Below are positions 61,644 to 64,000 of a stretch of 64,000 nucleotides of DNA, in pieces. The position numbers were made by a program, and so were the translations under genes. The DNA is from Leptodactylus fallax (Eukaryota > Chordata > Amphibia > Anura > Leptodactylidae). Each line of letters starts with the position of its first letter. The first letter of the stretch is position 1. The stretch spans positions 11,176,001 through 11,240,000 of the forward strand of contig CAMRHE010000012.1 of NCBI GenBank assembly GCA_947044405.1. The letters run 5' to 3'. The notes under the pieces were generated by a model that worked only from the letters and a program-made list of their open reading frames with translations, had not been told where the DNA came from and made no database searches.

Positions 61644-63490
61644 TAGAGGAAGGACCCGGCTTCGCACGGGTATATTTCATTTTTTGTTTGTGTAGTGACC
61701 CCATAAGAATTGGCCAGTTTTGCACTTGACATCCAGTATGGCAGTCCAGTATAGGTATAGTCTATTTATGGCTGTGTTGCTATGGAAACCTGGTAAATGA
61801 AATGTGAACTTACATTGGCTAATACACGTCATATGACTGAATATTTAAGGACCTGCGAACTGCTATTGACTCATACAGGACATAAATAGCTTGGTTGCTA
61901 TGGAAACCTGGTGTAAAGCTGTGTGTATGTCAAGACTGAACCTGCGATTTTCCATTGGTCCATAAGTGTCATGTGATCATGTGCATCTCAGTTTGGCTAT
62001 CAGTGAAAAACCTGCGATCGGTTGTTATGGAAAACCTGGAGTAAGCTGTGTGTATGTGACCTTGTGTAACAGTGTCATCCACAGCGCCCTGCCCCTTTAA
62101 AGCTGACCTACAGCAGTGAAGAAAAATGGCTGGGTTGTTATTGAAACCTGGAGTGCAGCTGTGTGCATGTGGCTGACAATGCTTTGTCAGATTGGAGACG
62201 GGCTTGGGTCTGCTGGGGAGTTTCAGCAGCTTGCTGTTGTCTGTAACATACCTTATCAGATTGGAGACAGGCTTGGGTCTGCTGAGAGTTTTCATTAGCT
62301 TGAGCAGCAGCCATGCGTTTTGCTGCAGGGGACATGAGTAGTTTAAAAAACGTTTCAATTTATAAGAATGCTGAAATCCAGTATGGCAGTCCAGTCAGTG
62401 GCGTAAATACCGGTTTAGCAGTGGTAGCAGCTGCCACAGGGCCCGGGACATTAGGGGACCCGGCGGGCCTCTGATGTTTTTTTTTTTTTTTAACACCAGC
62501 AGGTAACGGGCCCTATTTACTTACCCATCCCCACTCCTGCTCACGGCCACCTGCACTTCACCTTCTGCAGAGGCGGCTGTGAGCAGGAGCGGGGATTGGT
62601 AAGTAAGGCCTGTGGGCCGTGAACCCCACAAACACTGCTATCATTATACTCTGGGGTCTTTTCAGCAGGCTTCGGGCCTCCTTGGTGGCGTCCCAGATTT
62701 CGGTGGGCCAGTCCGACGTCATTATGCGTTGAGATACATGCCTGGCTCACGTGACATCTGATCCAACATTGAAGAAGTAGCGGGAAGTGCGCATAATACT
62801 ATATGAAGGAGCCACTATGATACTGTGTGCAGGGGCCACTATGGGGCAGAATACTGTGTGCAAGGGCCACTATGGGGCCTAATAGTGTATGCAGGGGCCA
62901 CTATGGGGCATAATAGTGTGTGCAGAAATGCAGTTTGTGCGTGGGGGGGTTGCCGGGGGGGGGGGGGTCCCATGTCAAATTTTCGTCCTGGGGCCCTGCC
63001 ATTGCTAGTTACGCCACTGAGTCCAGTATAGGTACAGTCTATTTATGGCTGTGTTGTTATGGAAACCTGGTAAATTAAATGTGAACTTATATTGGCTGAT
63101 ACATGTGATATGACTGAATATTTAAGGTCCTGTGAACTGCTATTCACTAATACAGGTCATACATAGCTTGGTTGCTATGGAAACCTATGTGCCTGAGGAG
63201 AGTAAGCGCCTGCGAGCTGTTATTGGCTGATAAGGGACATGTGACCGTGTGTATGGCAGTTGGAATATGAGTGAAAGACTTGCAGGCTTGTATAGACTAA
63301 TGCTGGTCATTTTTTGGGAATACTGTACCTCAGGAACGGTACGTCCAAGAGAGCGGAGACCCAGTCTATAATATTCCCGGACACCTGATGTACATGTGTG
63401 CCAAATTTGGTGAGGATCGGTCCAGTCGTTTGGTCGCGCATAAAGAACAGACAGACAGACAGACAGGAACTCATTTTTATATATATAAGA
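61643..63490 (+). mobile_element. Unclassified dispersed element with CCCGGCTTCGCACGGG start
   Basis: It begins 'agaggaaggacccggcttcg' then 'cacgggtat' and ends 'ccaaatttggtgaggatcgg' then 'tccagtcgtttggtcgcgca', a CAGA run (63449-63465) and TA repeats. The body contains several diverged direct repeats around 'tgctatggaaacctggt' (near 61789, 61889, 62020, 62130, 63050, 63170). It is split by the hAT at 62396-63019. Elements with such a start and end are widespread in animals, but I cannot name the class. No ORF kept. Confidence 0.6.
62396..63019. mobile_element. Non-autonomous hAT element 2 with 8-bp duplication
   Basis: Ends CAGTGGCGTAAATACCGG and the complement of CAGTGGCGTAACTAGCAA. The duplication 'agtccagt' is at 62388-62395 and 63020-63027. 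A shorter (624 bp), diverged relative of 9467-10705: it shares the 'agggcccgggacatta' opening, the hairpin remnant near 62640, and three or four units of the minisatellite (62815-62930). It is inserted in the element at 61643. Confidence 0.92.
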
Positions 63491-64000
63491 GATATATATA
63501 TATATACAGTATATATACACACACACACAAGTGGTCAAGGTCCAGCACTCCTTAAGTGGTCAAGGAGAAATGGGGACCACTTAAAGAGTGCTGGAGTGGC
63601 AGTAAGTATTAGTTATTTTGTTATTTTATACAGTCCCCTCTCTTCCATCTTGTATAATCTCAGAAATGTAGTGTTTTGTAGTGGTCTGTGGTGGCAGCCA
63701 AGTGTCAACACAAACAGAAATAAACAAAGAAGGGTTGCCATACAAATGAAAGAAGAGTACATCAAGTTTAAAGGGAATGTGTCGCCAAGAAATTACCTAT
63801 TGTTTAAATCATGTTTTCATGTTAAGCATATTTCTTAAGAAATTTGGTGGTGTTTTTCATTTTTCAATTTAATAGCTGTATTGAAATAAATTCAAAAAAT
63901 CTTGCAATTCCAACTTTTGTCACTAAGCTTAAGGCCTTATTCACATGACCAAGTGTGCTTCCGATGTGAGGCCAAGTTTGCAGTGGATGATATCCGAGTG
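63491..64000. other. Intron end of window
   Basis: TA and CA dinucleotide runs (63491-63529), then a foldback at about 63540-63595 ('tccagcactccttaagtggt' with its near complement). From 63928 the start of another MITE-like stretch 'aaggccttattcacatgacc' is cut by the window end. Confidence 0.5.

Overview
The window is vertebrate nuclear DNA, almost certainly from a frog. The evidence is long introns with canonical GT/AG sites and a repeat load typical of anurans: Tc1 elements, TTAA-flanked AT-rich repeats, palindromic MITEs with TTA/TAA duplications, L2, CR1 and L1 LINEs, and short hAT elements. My impression is a neobatrachian. The species cannot be fixed from the sequence alone.

The only host gene I can support is trpc6, a receptor-operated, diacylglycerol-gated cation channel, on the + strand. 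Five consecutive internal exons (4256-4420, 6369-6585, 8196-8429, 47465-47729, 48977-49172) join in frame to give 1077 nt, or 359 codons. They run from the pre-S1 elbow through S1-S6 and the pore. The N-terminal (ankyrin) exons lie left of the window. The exons for the TRP helix and C-terminal coiled coil lie right of it. Introns in the window are 1.9, 1.6, 39.0 and 1.2 kb, and the last is open at more than 14.8 kb.

Everything else is intron filled with mobile elements. Left part (1-8.2 kb): a LINE reverse-transcriptase copy and MITEs. The 39-kb intron holds a CR1-type LINE end, a hAT element with a perfect 8-bp duplication and internal minisatellite (9467-10705), two solo LTRs with 5-bp duplications (12530-13191; 16997-18329), an old Tc1 relic, two broken Tc1 copies, a 30-bp-unit minisatellite, an element of another TIR class carrying the same cargo as the hAT (37804-38905), an L1 nested in an L2 (39.4-43.3 kb) and a near 1-kb foldback (43374-44320).

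The right part (49-64 kb) has TTA/TAA and TTAA MITEs. It also has a head-to-tail chain of three different Tc1-type elements (53328-56721), one of which carries an unbroken 339-codon DD34E transposase. A further Tc1 pair sits around TA microsatellites (59600-61642), and a second hAT is inserted in another dispersed repeat (62396-63019). Two sites resemble hammerhead ribozyme cores (34327-34356 minus; 43747-43775 plus). No tRNA, rRNA, CRISPR or prokaryote-like operon was seen.
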